From Liolophura sinensis (Eukaryota > Mollusca > Polyplacophora > Chitonida > Chitonidae): a stretch of DNA of 64,000 bases. Location of the stretch: NCBI RefSeq assembly GCF_032854445.1, contig NC_088300.1:69354984-69418983 (forward strand), written 5' to 3'. Of the stretch, positions 49,801-61,105 are shown piece after piece; positions within the stretch are counted from its first letter, which is position 1, and every line of letters starts with the position of its first letter. Both the position numbers and the translations under genes were made by a program. A model generated the notes under the pieces. That model made no database searches and was not told the origin of the DNA. It saw only the letters and a program-made list of their open reading frames with translations.

Positions 49801-52505
49801 CAGAAATAGCTGTGTTCCTGAGTTTTAGAAAACACGTAGGCACTTTCCATTTATTCAATCTATGGGATTTTCCTCACTTTGAACTTCAATATCTCAGACT
49901 CAGTTATGCAAAGTCACAAAGACAAAAAGTTATGCTTTTTAGACTTCATACGGATTACTTGATCAGTGGAGATATACATTTAGTTTGCAGTTTTCTTTTA
50001 CAGCACTTGCTATCAGACAAACCTTGTGGGCAATGACAGTACCACAGAGTCCACGTCGGCCCGCAGTCTTGTCCGCGGAAGCTAAGGCACAATCCTCATC
50101 AACGATCACCATGCCCACTTTATACCCCTCATTCTGAGCCCGTTCAGCAGCCAGACCAAAGTTCAATCTATCTCCTGTGTAATTCTTCACTATCAAAAGC
50201 GTACCAGCTGAAATCAAACATAAATAGCATTATCACAGTTCAGTACCCAAAATTTTGCTTGATATTTTGCGTAAATGTCAACTGACAGAATTATGGTGGG
50301 GAGGAAAATGGGCTAAAACTCATTGGGTGAAAAGTTTTCAATGTACTGCTGTGCATGTTGTTAGTTTGTACAAACATGCTGACGTCCTAGGGTATAAATG
50401 TCACCAAGTGGAGTAAACAGGCAGTTGTGTTGATTTATGTCATGTCAACTAATGTCTGGCGACGACATGACATAAAGTCTTACTATTTGACGTACATGTA
50501 TAACATTGAATGCACATTCAAGGGAAGTAACTATGTAATCTGGAATTCTACTCTCTTATGAAGGGTGCCACAAAACAGAAAATTTATTTTCTCTCTTTAT
50601 AACAGCTCTTCATAATCATAAAAAACTGTTAGATAACAACTTTTCATTTTTTCCAGAAACTACTGACAGACAGCAAAAATATGCTTGTACTTTTGCAACA
50701 GCTTAGTCATAACACTTATATATGTATTTCTTGCAGTATTTTTTCTAGCAAATTTAACATGTTGATGGTGCAAATGTAAAAGTGCATACTGCACCTAGAT
50801 GACAGATCTCTATGAGCATTTCTTGAAATTTACCCAGTCACCGAATACAAAAAGGTTTCCTTAATTCTCACCTCTACTTCCAACTGTTCTTATTGCAGCC
50901 AGTATATCAGCTGGTGGAGGGGATGTGAACACAGACCCTGCCACCACGGCACTTAACATGCCCTTCCCCACGTAGCCTGTCAGCACAATAAGCAACAAGC
51001 ATCCAGTAAAATAAACATGGCAGAAAATCTCCATAACCTAATTTAACGGTTTTGAGTCCAGAAACCTTAAAAACGTATCAGAATCTGCTTTGCATTGGTT
51101 ATACTAATAATAGCTTTGGGGAATTTCACTTTGGCTCAGTTGGTAGATTTATTTTATTTATTTATTTGATCAGCTGAATTTGATCACCATCAGCTGAAAT
51201 TTTTCCCTTGGAAAAATATGATGGAAGTCAGTTTTATGGGCGGAACAACCTGGAGTAAAGCACCGATGTTTGGCAAGTTGCTGGTGTAGATATTCACATG
51301 AGTGGAAGACAAGAAGTCTTAACAAACATTAGACTTTGCAAACGGTGATGCAAACGCTCTTGACCGTATAATGTACCCACACCTCATGTGAAAGCGATAA
51401 AACACAAGCGCCTTAACTTCTCAGCCATGCCCTACTCCATTAGTTATAGTCGAGAACTGGATTTCGGATGTGGAGGTCAAAGATCAAACTCTGACGTGAC
51501 CCACTTGAAAGGTACGAAATCCTTCAACCCTTATCAGGCCATGCTCACCAATCCGGTTCCATGTAGCATGGGCCTGTGGATGTGGAGGCGACTTAATAGA
51601 TAGAGGATTTAAGCAGAAGGAGAGCAATACAGGTAGGACTAGCTTTCCAGTCTCAATGGGAATTTTCTTTTAGCTCAACTGACTGAGTACTGGGCTTCAG
51701 ATAGTGGGGTCAGAGATTAAGTCTGAGAGTGACCCAAGGAATAAATCTTTCAGCCACTACAAGTCTATATATATACAATACGTCAATCCTTGATTTGATT
51801 TGGTTTGATTGGTGTTTTATGCCGTACTCAAAAATATTTCACTTATACGATGGCGGCCAGCATTATGGTGGGAGGAAACCCACCACTATCCGCAGGTTGC
51901 TGAACAGACCTTCCCACGTACGTAAATCCTTGAACCTTGAAAACAAAACATTAGTTTTCACCATTATAGTGTGTGTAAGAATCTGAGATGCAGTAACAAA
52001 CAGCATTTCAGCCAGGATTTTTTTTCTTCTTTTGGGGGTGGGCAAGCATTATATGTTTCAATTACTAAATTGATTTACTATGATTCTTCAATCTTTTAGC
52101 ATGTTTGCAAGGTGTCTATTCAAGCATATCCTGAAGACATCATTCTGTGATACTTTTTGTGAAGCCCTGAAATTGGCCAGCCCAACCAATGTAGTTTGGT
52201 CTCCAAAATCAGATTAAAAATGTGAATAAATTGCATTGTGTTTCATCAATGCAAAAAGGTTGAGGAATTGTGTTCATGAGCCAGGTCATCTTACCAGCAT
52301 GAGCAGGTTCATGTCCAGAGCCCCCACCACTGACCAGGGTCACCTTTCCCTCACTGATGACCTCACTAATGTCTGACCTGACCACCACCCTGTGAGAGTC
52401 CAGCACTTGGACACCAGCATGACAACGCACAAACCCTTCCAAACTCTCATCCACACAGCGATCAACACAGTTGATCAACTTCTTCCCAACCTGGCCTGTG
52501 CTCAT
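37889..52505 (-). CDS. TKFC: Triokinase/FMN cyclase (dihydroxyacetone kinase), 16 coding exons
   Basis: ATP-dependent dihydroxyacetone/glyceraldehyde kinase that in animals also cyclises FAD to cyclic FMN; cytosolic, in fructose and glycerone metabolism. Exons: 52505-52295, 50976-50872, 50207-50023, 48638-48560, 47942-47853, 47106-47072, 45555-45471, 44858-44769, 43778-43662, 42726-42604, 42235-42101, 40598-40480, 39987-39884, 39454-39421, 39138-39046, 38047-37889 (TAA). They total 1764 nt or 587 residues, close to the ~575 of the human enzyme. The N-terminal DhaK domain shows [30 protein letters not shown] and the substrate-binding His226 in GLGIHGEAG. The C-terminal DhaL domain shows the metal-binding [13 protein letters not shown] (401-412), MGGSSGALYS (from 452), KGDRTL (499-504) and GRASYVSG. 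A low-similarity linker (about 340-375) joins the domains, as in the family. I chose the ATG at 52505; a GTG-started extension is not credible. All junctions are GT-AG. The 40598 acceptor (TTTGAAG) has the weakest pyrimidine tract. Confidence 0.95.
40223..40420 (+). mobile_element. SINE-1 in a TKFC intron
   Basis: GTGAGTTCAGATCCAGCTCA, GGTTTCCTCCCACCATAATG and a tail AACCAATCAAATAAATCAAT; old and diverged. Confidence 0.75.
41075..42085. repeat. ~40-bp minisatellite in a TKFC intron with 281-bp higher-order period
   Basis: About 25 tandem units of TCTCCTAAAGTCACACCACA then TTCTGTTCCCTCACAGTGTA. A variant monomer (CAGAGTTTATCTCCTAAAAT) recurs at 41241, 41522 and 41803, exactly 281 bp apart, so blocks of seven monomers have been duplicated as a unit. 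The array ends 15 bp before the exon boundary at 42101. Confidence 0.9.
42970..43125 (-). mobile_element. SINE-1 fragment in a TKFC intron
   Basis: Head half only: GGAGAGGAAGCCAGCATGAG and GAGAGGCTCCTGGGTTAATG. A separate 3' piece lies at about 42468-42510. Confidence 0.6.
43446..43590 (+). mobile_element. SINE-1, 5'-truncated, in a TKFC intron
   Basis: AGCAACCTGCGGATGGCTGT, CCTCCCACCATAATGCTGAC, GGCGTAAAACACCAATCAAA and a TAAA tail. It ends about 70 bp from the exon at 43662-43778. Confidence 0.8.
44166..44440 (-). mobile_element. Full-length SINE-1 in a TKFC intron
   Basis: Complete from TTTACGCCGTACTCAAGAAT to GAGCCTTGGAGGCCCCT. Possible diverged target duplication TGCTATGTGCAT / TGCTATCCACAT. 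Confidence 0.85.
45777..45853 (-). mobile_element. SINE-2 fragment in a TKFC intron
   Basis: 3' end only: GAGTGAGTGCTTGGGGTTTA then ACGTCGTATTTAACAATTTT, up to GAAGGAATCCTTAG. Confidence 0.7.
48003..48232 (-). mobile_element. Old SINE-1 copy in a TKFC intron
   Basis: Degraded but readable: TTAAGAATATTTCACTTGTA, GACCAGCATTATGGTGGGGG and AGGCCATGGAGG at the head. Confidence 0.6.
48288..48454 (+). mobile_element. SINE-2 fragment in a TKFC intron
   Basis: 5'-truncated copy with GTAAGGCGTCTCAGTGAAGC, GCAACAAGGAGGCACATTAC and the tail CATTAAACCCCAAGCACTCA. It abuts an old SINE-1 copy. Confidence 0.75.
48930..49262 (+). mobile_element. Diverged SINE-2-related element in a TKFC intron
   Basis: Retains GACTTTAAAATTGGTAC, GACTGGTTGACCCAGTGTCT and CATATGACTGAAAAATTTG, ending in poly-A. 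It is much more diverged than the copies at 8928 and 61975. Confidence 0.55.
51795..51922 (-). mobile_element. SINE-1 fragment in TKFC intron 1
   Basis: GGTGTTTTATGCCGTACTCA, TGGCGGCCAGCATTATGGTG and CTTCCCACGTACGTAA, with an internal deletion of the CCGGGC segment. Confidence 0.75.
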
Positions 52506-52557
52506 CTTTGTTGACTGGCTCACAAGGGATTATAATTTACAACTGTAACCAGGTCGT
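52506..52557 (-). other. Probable 5' UTR part of TKFC exon with upstream splice acceptor
   Basis: Reading the - strand, a good acceptor (TATGATTTCAG) ends at 52558, 52 nt before the chosen TKFC start codon. The first coding exon may therefore begin at 52557 and be preceded by a non-coding exon further right. I could not place that first exon or its promoter. Confidence 0.4.
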
Positions 52558-52704
52558 CTGAAATCATAAGATTGTTTCCTTTGTTTATTTGATTTGTCTT
52601 TGACTCAAGAGATTTTTTTCACTTACATAATGCAGGTGGGTGGTGAAAACCGGGGTGCTGGGAGTAAACAACCCCAAATTACCTAGTATTAGTCAAACAC
52701 CCTT

Positions 52705-52831
52705 AGGTCAGTTTCATGAAGTGTTAAGTAGCCCCCAGCTACAAAGTACACTTCAAGTCTCTATGACACAGGTTGTCATAGTAGTTAAGGGCTTTCATAC
52801 AGTAGCTAAATGAGCTTCATGAAACTGACCT
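52705..52831. mobile_element. Short inverted-repeat element (MITE-like), 127 bp
   Basis: Perfect 17-bp terminal inverted repeats, AGGTCAGTTTCATGAAG at 52705-52721 and its reverse complement at 52815-52831. No coding capacity and no clear target duplication. Confidence 0.6.
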
Positions 52832-53000
52832 TTGACTTAAAGACTGCAATTGGTTAGGGAATGATACTTTGAAGCCAAAGACCTTTAAAAATCGAAGTAC
52901 GCATCACTAAATAGAACGCTTAAAACTATACATAAATATACTGTCATTTATTTTTTTTAGATTTTTGTCAAGAGGGTTAAAGACGCTCACACATTTGAAT

Positions 53001-53246
53001 TCTAAGGTGGGCTTTATGGACCATACTATCAGAATTTAGGAACTCTTAACTCACAGGAAGTTTTTCAACTCTAATAACAATACTGAACGTTGGAATAACT
53101 CTTTTTTTACCCATGGATAAAAGATTTCTGATAAAAGATTCCCCAAAATTCCTTCCTTCTGGCAAACATCAGGAAAAAAGGTGATGTGATGTCAGAGTTC
53201 CTAGATACTGTCAGCATGGCTCATAAAGCCCACCTTACTAATTCAA
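53001..53246. mobile_element. Foldback element with ~45-bp inverted arms, Mutator-like size of target duplication
   Basis: Left arm 53003-53047 begins TAAGGTGGGCTTTATGGACC; the right arm 53191-53237 is its imperfect reverse complement (ends CATAAAGCCCACCTTA). The direct repeat ACATTTGAAT flanks it at 52991-53000 and 53247-53256. A 10-bp duplication would fit Mutator-like elements; that assignment is inference. Confidence 0.65.
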
Positions 53247-53256
53247 ACATTTGAAT

Positions 53257-54844
53257 GCCTTTCAACATTATTAAAACAATCTGAAAAAATAATTGAAAGC
53301 ATTTTTACTCGTAGTATCTTTCAGCTGTCTGTATGATGAACCTTACTTCACATTTTAGCTTTCTTTCACTTTAACCCAAATACAATCAAACTTCTGCATT
53401 TCAATAAAAATAACTAATAAAATATAATCCTTTCAGATTATATGTGGAATACAAACTATAATACTGTAGGTGTATATGAGCCATCAGATCTTTGGGAGGA
53501 GGGTGCAGAGTTAAGAGTCAAGCCCATGTATACATGTAGGTTACTTTATTTCACCTTTTCAGCTTTTTCAAGAGACACATTTTCATTGGGCCACTTAAGA
53601 GCATTCTGTGATTTTGATTAATCTTTTTTTCACAAAAACTTAAGTCTTCATCAAAAATATCATTATAAGGTCTTTATGTGCTTCTGAAGGTACATTTTTC
53701 CATACCAAACGGTGAAATACAGTATCCATGCAGCAAGTATTTATCATCGACCTTGTATGTAAAACTACCATTTCTTCTGCAATTATTCTTTCATGTCTGT
53801 GGGTTACTTGTTTTAATCTGATAATCTTTCCCGTATTGTACATTACCATGGTGTTTATTTAGACATATTTTGAAGGCCCTTTTGCTGTAGAAACTGGTGG
53901 ACAATGCTTTTATCTGGTCTTAATTTAAAAATAGTTTTCCTGGTGCTTTGAAATATAAGTTTAACAATTATTTTTAAAAAATGCATCTTTATGAATGTCT
54001 GTGTAAAATACAATTGCATGGAGTGAACTAAGGACACCCACAGGTGGTTGGGTGGGAAGGGGTGTGTGGCTGGAGGGAGGGGTAGTGTATGATACTCAAG
54101 TTGGTACTGGGTGGTACGGTACACAATGGGAAAGAAGTGAACTCGACACTGCATAAAGTATGCATTATGACATAGACCCGAAGGAAAACGAGACATTCAC
54201 TGTAAGTCACATACGGTGCTATGATGTGTGACACAATTGTACAATGTCTTTTAGTTAAGTTAGTTTCGGTTTCAAAATCCTCATATCCCTAACCCTAGGG
54301 TCGATGTTCGCATAACTTAATTATCAGACTTATACTGAAAAGTAAGAGGTTGTCAGAAAACGACAGTCAACATTTTCATATTACTGAAGAATCCGTGGAC
54401 TTGTGAATATATAATGATGATGTACATTTGTTATAACATGGGAGAAAACACAAGTAAACTAGCTGAAATCTGAAACTAACATTACTACCCGCCCTTTGGC
54501 CGATCCTTAACATCCGGTTAAAGATCTTGCATGGGAGATAATTTGATCGCCAATGGGATCAAGGGGGACAACTATACTTGTACATAGTGTGAAGGCGTAT
54601 ATACTCTCCAAACATTGTAAAAGCCTGGTCAGAAATGCAAATAAATGCCCAGTGGGTAATCCAGGTCTACAAAAGAAAAGAAAAGAAAAGAAAGAAAGAA
54701 AGAAAGAAAGAAAGAAATAAATACGCCCCAAACTCTTTAAATGAAATGAGAAAACTTTTTCCGTCTAATACTAGTAACTGCCACTTTATTAAACGATTTT
54801 GCCTGCTCATTTTAATTCTTTTTTAAATTTTTATTTAAAATACC
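53257..54844. other. Upstream region of TKFC, nothing firm
   Basis: Should contain the TKFC promoter and any non-coding first exon. No TATA-like or GC-rich island could be picked with confidence. Confidence 0.4.
54668..54719. repeat. (GAAA)n microsatellite
   Basis: AAAAG units followed by about eight AAAG units. Confidence 0.9.
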
Positions 54845-57430
54845 GTGATCCATCCATACATTGGTAGGAAAAGCTTATCTAACATTCACAGCTCAGTTTT
54901 GCATGACTTAATAAGTGATTTAAGTGTAGATGATAACTGGAGAGAAAAGAACCCCCACACATGTCATTTACATGGCGGACAGATAATAACACTCAGTCAA
55001 GGACTGATTTTTTGGCTTGTATCATTGGGAATTTCAAAGTTTGTGAAATCTACAGGAACAAAGCCCAGTATAAAAAGTGATCATAAGCTGATATTCTGTT
55101 CTTTCTGCCTTAAAACATCAAGATCACTAAATTTTTGTAAATTTAATAATACACTCTTGAACGACAATGTCTTTACACACCAAGTGACAGATATGCTGTC
55201 CGAATTAAAAGATACCGGTACTCAGTATGACTGGGTTTCTACTCATTCATGGGAATGAATCAAATATAAAGTAATAACTGTTGCAATTCAGTTTTGTAAG
55301 GAAATGTCAGTTAACAGGAAAAAACAATGAGCAAGATTTAGTGAAACCACTTACAGTTATTCACAGGCAGATGGTCTCCATCTGTTAAAATGTAAAAGCA
55401 ATTCGAGCAAATGTATGAAAAATAAAAGCTCAAGGTGCAATGTTTAGATCTAGTATACGATGGGCAGAAAAAGGGGAAAGATCCCCAAATACTTCTTTAA
55501 TATAGAAAAATCCTGTGCCAACAAAAAAAGCGATATTGGAACTCGCTGATGATGTTAGTGTTGAAAAACAAGTCCCCATGAAATCCTGTTAGAATTATGC
55601 TAGTTTTATTCCAATTTATATTCTTCAAAACATGACAGAGACCATAATTTTGATGATAATTTTGACTGTTGGTAACTAAAAGGCCCCTTCGGTCTCGGAA
55701 ACTGGAAACCATGCCCTTGATTCACCCTTTAGAGAAGATGAATTTCTTGATGAAAAGTCTTCCCAGTCGAACAAATCCCCTGGTTCTGATGGACTGACAA
55801 ATGAATTTTACAAACACTTTTGGGCTGACTTGAAGCAGTTTTATTTGAATTCAGTACATTATTGATTTGATAATAGTGATCTGAGTGTAAATCAAAAGAG
55901 AGATATAATAATGCTTATTGAAAAAAAACTGGAAAGGGCTCTAGTTACCTGAAGACTTGGTGCCCTGTCACTTTGCTAAACACATATTACAAGATACTTA
56001 CAAATATGACTGCAAGCCTAATCAAAATGGCCATAATACATATTATACATGAAACACAAACTGGCTTTGTTAAAGGGAGATACACAGGTGAAAGCGTGTG
56101 ATTCTTGTTGGATTTATTAGATAGCTATGAAAATTGTGGATTTTTGACTTTTTATTAACTTTGAAAATGTGTCTGACTCCGTAGAATTTCAGTTTCTGGA
56201 GAGAGCTCTGAAGGTATTCAGTTTTAATGAGAACATGTGCAAATGGACAAGGCATTTTTACAGTGGAACGTCAAGTTGTGTTGTTAATAAAGGTCGGTCT
56301 AGGAATTGGTTCAATAATTCAAGAGAACTCAAACAAGGCTGTCCATCATGACCTTACCTATTCATAAGATTTGCTGAGATTATCAAAATCAAATTAAGGA
56401 GTGTGTCACATATGGAAGAAATAATGAATGATACATGAGGGCATTATTTATTTATTTGATTGGTGTTTTACGCCGTACTCCAGAATATTTCACTTAAACG
56501 ACGGTGGCCAGCATTATGGTGGGTGGAAACCGGGCAGAGCCCGCGGGAAACCCACGACCATCTGTAGACCTTCCCAAGTACGGCCGGAGAGGAAGACAGC
56601 ACGAGCTGGACTTGAACTCACAGCGACCGCATTGGTGTCTACTTTGCAGATGGTGTCTATTAAAGGTGTCTACTTTGTAGATGACTCAACATTAGCATTA
56701 AGAAATGCTAGTTGAGTTGAATCGCATGTATTTTTGTAAGGGTATTGAAACATTAAGTGGTCTCAAAGTTAACACTCAAAAAACTAACCTCTTGAGAATA
56801 AGTAATAAATCCAAGCTTTCAAGCAATAAGTATTTCTTTCCCATTGTTAAGGAAACTGTTTATCTGGGAATTAAATTTTCCCGAGACTACAATTGATTGC
56901 AAAGGAAAATTTAAATCCCAATATTAAGAAATTAATGACACAGCTACAAATATGGTCTGGTCGAGCAGGTATTATTTTTGTAAGAGATGTTATATATGAA
57001 CATGGGAATGTTAAACCACTAAATGTTTTGGCAAATAAATTTCAGCTTTCTTATAAAAATAAAAATTATAAATTGTGGAAATCTCTGGAAAGAGCTTTGA
57101 CCAAAATCCCTCGCACTGATAAATAATCAGAAAATACTGATAGGCCAGAAGTGTTGCTTGTCATCCCAAAAATAAATGATACTAGCTTAGATGACTGTAA
57201 AATCTACAAGCTCCTTGTCGAAAAATATTCCACCTAAGTTGATGTTAAGAATATACCTGATAATTTTCTTGTCACTAACGATTTATCGTGGACTCTGACT
57301 TAACAAGGTTAGTGTAAATAACAAAGTTCAGTCTATGCAGTTTAAACTGCCACATTGTGTTTATCCATGTAACAGTTATTTGTTCTCATTAACAGTTTTG
57401 GAATATCTTACCTGTATCTGGTGTGACCAG
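54845..57430 (+). pseudogene. Decayed LINE (L1/Tx1-like endonuclease and reverse transcriptase)
   Basis: Frames broken by many stops and shifts still show, in order: endonuclease C-terminal end (LVSLGISKFVKSTGTKPSIK then SDHKLIF near 55010-55100), the RT N-terminal motif SPGSDGLTNEFYKHFWADLK near 55770, LKQGCPS near 56325 and the catalytic-type YFVDDST near 56670, followed by LSGLKVNTQKTNLL. The DGLTNEFYKHFW pattern suggests the L1/Tx1 group. SINE-1 is inserted at 56441-56637. A 19-bp segment, GGTGTCTACTTTGCAGATG, is repeated at 56634 and 56665. Confidence 0.8.
56441..56637 (-). mobile_element. SINE-1 inserted in the decayed LINE
   Basis: TTTACGCCGTACTCCAGAAT, GGTGGGTGGAAACCGGGCAG, GCTGGACTTGAACTCACAGC; 5' head truncated at GACCGCATTGGTG. 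It splits the reverse transcriptase frame of the LINE at 54845-57430. Confidence 0.8.
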
Positions 57431-57446
57431 ATAGATAGTAACGTAC

Positions 57447-57449
<3 letters not shown>

Positions 57450-57528
<79 letters not shown>
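57450..57528. repeat. (TA)n microsatellite
   Basis: About 39 uninterrupted TA units directly after the LINE remnant. A second short (TA)n lies at about 57568-57582. Confidence 0.95.
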
Positions 57529-57531
<3 letters not shown>

Positions 57532-57935
57532 TTATATATAAAACTTTTGCCTCTTGTACGCTAAACATATGTATATATATATATTGTGACGGGGCGAGAC
57601 CATATTACCTATGTCCTGCCACCACTGACACATGACACCCCCACCCAGTCACATTATACTGATAATATAATTAAAGACACCAGGATACACAATAAAACCA
57701 GAGCAGTGACGACTGTATGATAGCTGACAAATGGTCACACCTAACCTAGGAAAAAATACAGTGATGTTCAATGCAATTTATAAGACGTCACTGGTCTAGA
57801 ATTACGGTGCACAAATTGCTATGTATTTTAACACCTCGGCAAAAGGGGACCAGGTCTCCGGGATGCTTACAGTTTACTAGCACAGTCCGGGACAACAAGC
57901 CCTGTTTCCTTGTTCTAACCTCTCAGTGTTGAGCG

Positions 57936-58173
57936 CCAGCCCGAGATGGTTAGCAAGGCGCAGTGACCCAGGAGCCTCTCACCAACGTGGTCGCTGTGAG
58001 TTCAAGTCCAGCTCATGCTGGTTTCCTCTCCGGACGTCCGTGGGAAGGTCTGCCGGCCCCCCCTGCATGGCCGTGGGTTTCCCCCGGGCTCTGCCCGGCT
58101 TGCTCCCACCATAATGCTGGAAGCCGTCGTATAAGTGAAATATTCTTGAGTACGGCGTAAGACACCAATGAAA

Positions 58174-58204
<31 letters not shown>
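57936..58204 (+). mobile_element. SINE-1, near full length
   Basis: GTGAGTTCAAGTCCAGCTCA, GGTTTCCCCCGGGCTCTGCC, GAGTACGGCGTAAGACACCA and a long (AAAT)n tail. One of the youngest-looking copies. Confidence 0.85.
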
Positions 58205-58205
58205 A

Positions 58206-60824
58206 AGTGTTTGGTATCACCCGACTCGGATTGATTCCAGGCTCCCTTCTTCGATTCGGGCGCCACAGGATATTGTGTTATCTAGTACTTCTGACTTGTT
58301 GGTGAGAAATGAATTTTGCAAATTGAACAAAATAAACCAGAATAGATTTTACATTACACTCTACGGAAATGGATATTTAACTCACTTCTGATGGTACCAT
58401 AAACACACAACGTATGGAGCCCCAGCTCACGCATAGGCCTATGCGGTATGCAGTTATGTCCGTGATAACATCCAACCCCTACCCCCACCAAACCTTCCCT
58501 CCGACACACACACGCACACACGCACACACACACGCACACACACACACACACAATCACCCTAACTGCCAACTCCACCCGTCGCCACCCCACCCACAATGAC
58601 CAAACAACAGAAATATAAGAACGATGTACTTGCTACTTGTTAATTGCCATGGCCTATCACTAACGAACTGAGGGGTTTTGGATACAAACATTCTACTCGC
58701 TTAAAAACGTAGAAGGCGTAATATCGTAGCAAACAGGAGGAGATGACCTAGTTTCTAGGATTTTTTACCTCCCTTATTCCGCCCAACACCTGAAGTCGAG
58801 CGCAATTTACGGCCAATGTTACGCTGCAGCTATTTAAGACATCTCCTGTCAGTGTCCATAAATGCTATGTTGTCAAACGTATTCCTCTCACCACAATGCT
58901 CGTCACCGTAGTATAATTGAAATATTCTTGATATTCTTGAAGACAAAATAAATAAATAAATAAATAAGTCAAACTGTTTAACACTGTTCAAATTTTAAGC
59001 TAGCTTATGAGGCGAGTATATCTCTTCACTAATTCTTAGACGAGATCAGAGCTGTTGAGAACAAATAGGTCAGTCATGAACTAAGTGTACCGTATCTCCT
59101 GTTCATAATCATATTTTCCTTTATTGTTGTTTGCTCATCCGTCAACCGTTAAGTCAATGATTGAACGCATGACTGACAGTCAGCTTCGCTCATACATTTG
59201 TATAACTAGGGATGAAAACACCTTCCTGCTTTTCCACACCTCCACACATCCTACCTTTGAACAATTATCGTCCCGCACTAAAGTCTTCCAAAGAGTCCTT
59301 AAAAGTAAATAGTATAGCACAGCGTATTAACCATGTCAGTGCAATATTTTAGTATCCATTTCTTTTCTTATGAGATGTGTAGTTCACTCTTGTTTTTATT
59401 TTTCGTGTAATTTCTTGACTGTTTTGTGCTAACTGCTGTTATGTTATGTACGTCTGTGATACATTTCGTGTTGTATGCAAAATGATTCGATGGACAAGAG
59501 CCGAGGAGAAATAAGAAGAAATATATTTGTAAACTATGTTTCGTGTTATCAATATATCCTTAACAAAGTATTAGCGTCAGAAGAGGAAAGTTGTTTTAAT
59601 GAGGTGAAGGTCATGACTGAGTGGTTAGTACTAGTGCTCTGTGGGCTGAAGATACTTTCCTCCTCAGTATGGTTATCGCTCGCAGCCATTTACATGTACA
59701 TGCTCAAATCAGTCATAAAATCTGAATCTTTTAACACAGTTTTTACACTCGAGAGAGTAGCCAAACAGGGGTCAAGCGTTTGCGTTGTTTTTTTTATAAG
59801 AAAAGAGCGATGGTATATATAAGAATGAATAATTAACGCTGAGGAAGATTACAGTTCCACGAAATCATTTATCTCTGTGATCTTTTCCAACCAGCGTAAG
59901 TAAATAATGTGAATTGCACGCAACAATTTGATAAATACATAACGATGAATAGGAAAAAACAAAACAACTATAGAAATGACTCAGACCTCCGCCATATCTC
60001 AATGTACACATTCACGAACTAAAGACAGACATGAAATACTCTGCTTTTCTGTCCTTTGCATCTGTGATGAAGAATTGTTTAAGAAAAACCCTGGACAGGG
60101 TCCATACGGAAATACTGTAAATTCTAATGGATTGGACCATAGTTCAAGGCCATCCTGTGCACACAATTTTCGCCAAATGCGTGCTTAACGTAGTTGCTCA
60201 CGGATATATCGACAGAGAGACAGACAGACAGCCTCTTTGGCGGAGGTATAACATATATCCGGCAGCAGCACTGTGTATAGGTGTATGATAGCCCGGTAGA
60301 GAAATCAGACGAATCATACTGGTAATTCGATGGAATAAAAGGCTGGGTTTGCACACTACTGACACCCATTTCAAACCCGTTTCCGAGACCCATTTCCACG
60401 TGACACCCGAGGTCACATTGGTTCACCACACACACATCAGTTTAGCCTGACACGGTTTGAGCTCAGCGATTCTGAAAATCGCGTGTGCAGCCACCCGTGC
60501 TACAAACTAAGTGAGTAAGGAAGATCTTTGCTGTCTATTTTGAAATTTATCTTTCAGGGATTGCGAAGGATTCCCAGTTCTTCGCATCTGATAAATTTGC
60601 CTGAATCGTTTCCAAAATGTTTATAATGTACGTGTATTGGACTAATGCATCAAAATAGACATTCGTAAGTAAGAAAGTATATTAAGTATGCAATTAGGGC
60701 GGATTCATGTAAAAAGAATCAGTCAACAGTTTTCATTGATGTTGGGAAGACGTAAAGAATGTTCTAGTCAAGTGAATGGAATCAGTATCAAAATGGTGTA
60801 TCATGTTAATTTATAAGTTGTCGG
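58206..60824. other. Intergenic, no gene seen
   Basis: Holds the CA microsatellite and a SINE-1 tail fragment (about 58885-58970). The 115-codon frame at 59475-59822 has no recognised domain. Confidence 0.5.
58505..58552. repeat. (CA)n/(CG) microsatellite
   Basis: CACACA tract with regular CACG interruptions. Confidence 0.9.
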
Positions 60825-60836
60825 TATTCAAAATAT

Positions 60837-61093
60837 TTATTGGAGTGGTGTTTTACGCCGTACTCAAGAATATTTCACTTATACGACGGTGGCCAGCATT
60901 ATGGTGGGTGGAAACCGGGCAGAGCCCGGGGGAGACACACGACCATCCGTAGGTTGTTGCCAGACCTTCCCACGGACGGCCGGAGAGGAAGCCAGCGTGA
61001 GCTGGACTTGAACTCATAGCGACCGCATTGGTGAGAGGCTCCTGGGTCATTAAGCTGCTCTAGAGCGCTAACTAAAAGAGCCACGGAGGCCCC
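60837..61093 (-). mobile_element. Full-length SINE-1 with perfect target duplication
   Basis: 257 bp flanked by the 12-bp TATTCAAAATAT at 60825-60836 and 61094-61105. Read on the - strand it runs from GGGGCCTCCGTGGCTC through B box GAGTTCAAGTCCAGC to the CACCACTCCAATAAA end. Recent insertion. Confidence 0.9.
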
Positions 61094-61105
61094 TATTCAA
61101 AATAT

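Noticed and set aside
52506-52523. GTG-started N-terminal extension of TKFC
   Set aside because: Animal translation would start at the ATG at 52505, which aligns with the usual start of the enzyme.
54281-54300. Telomere-like CCCTAACCCTAGGG
   Set aside because: Fewer than three hexamer units; chance match, no telomeric array.
59475-59822. 115-codon frame
   Set aside because: No recognisable domain, no neighbouring exon signals, A+T-rich context; most likely chance.
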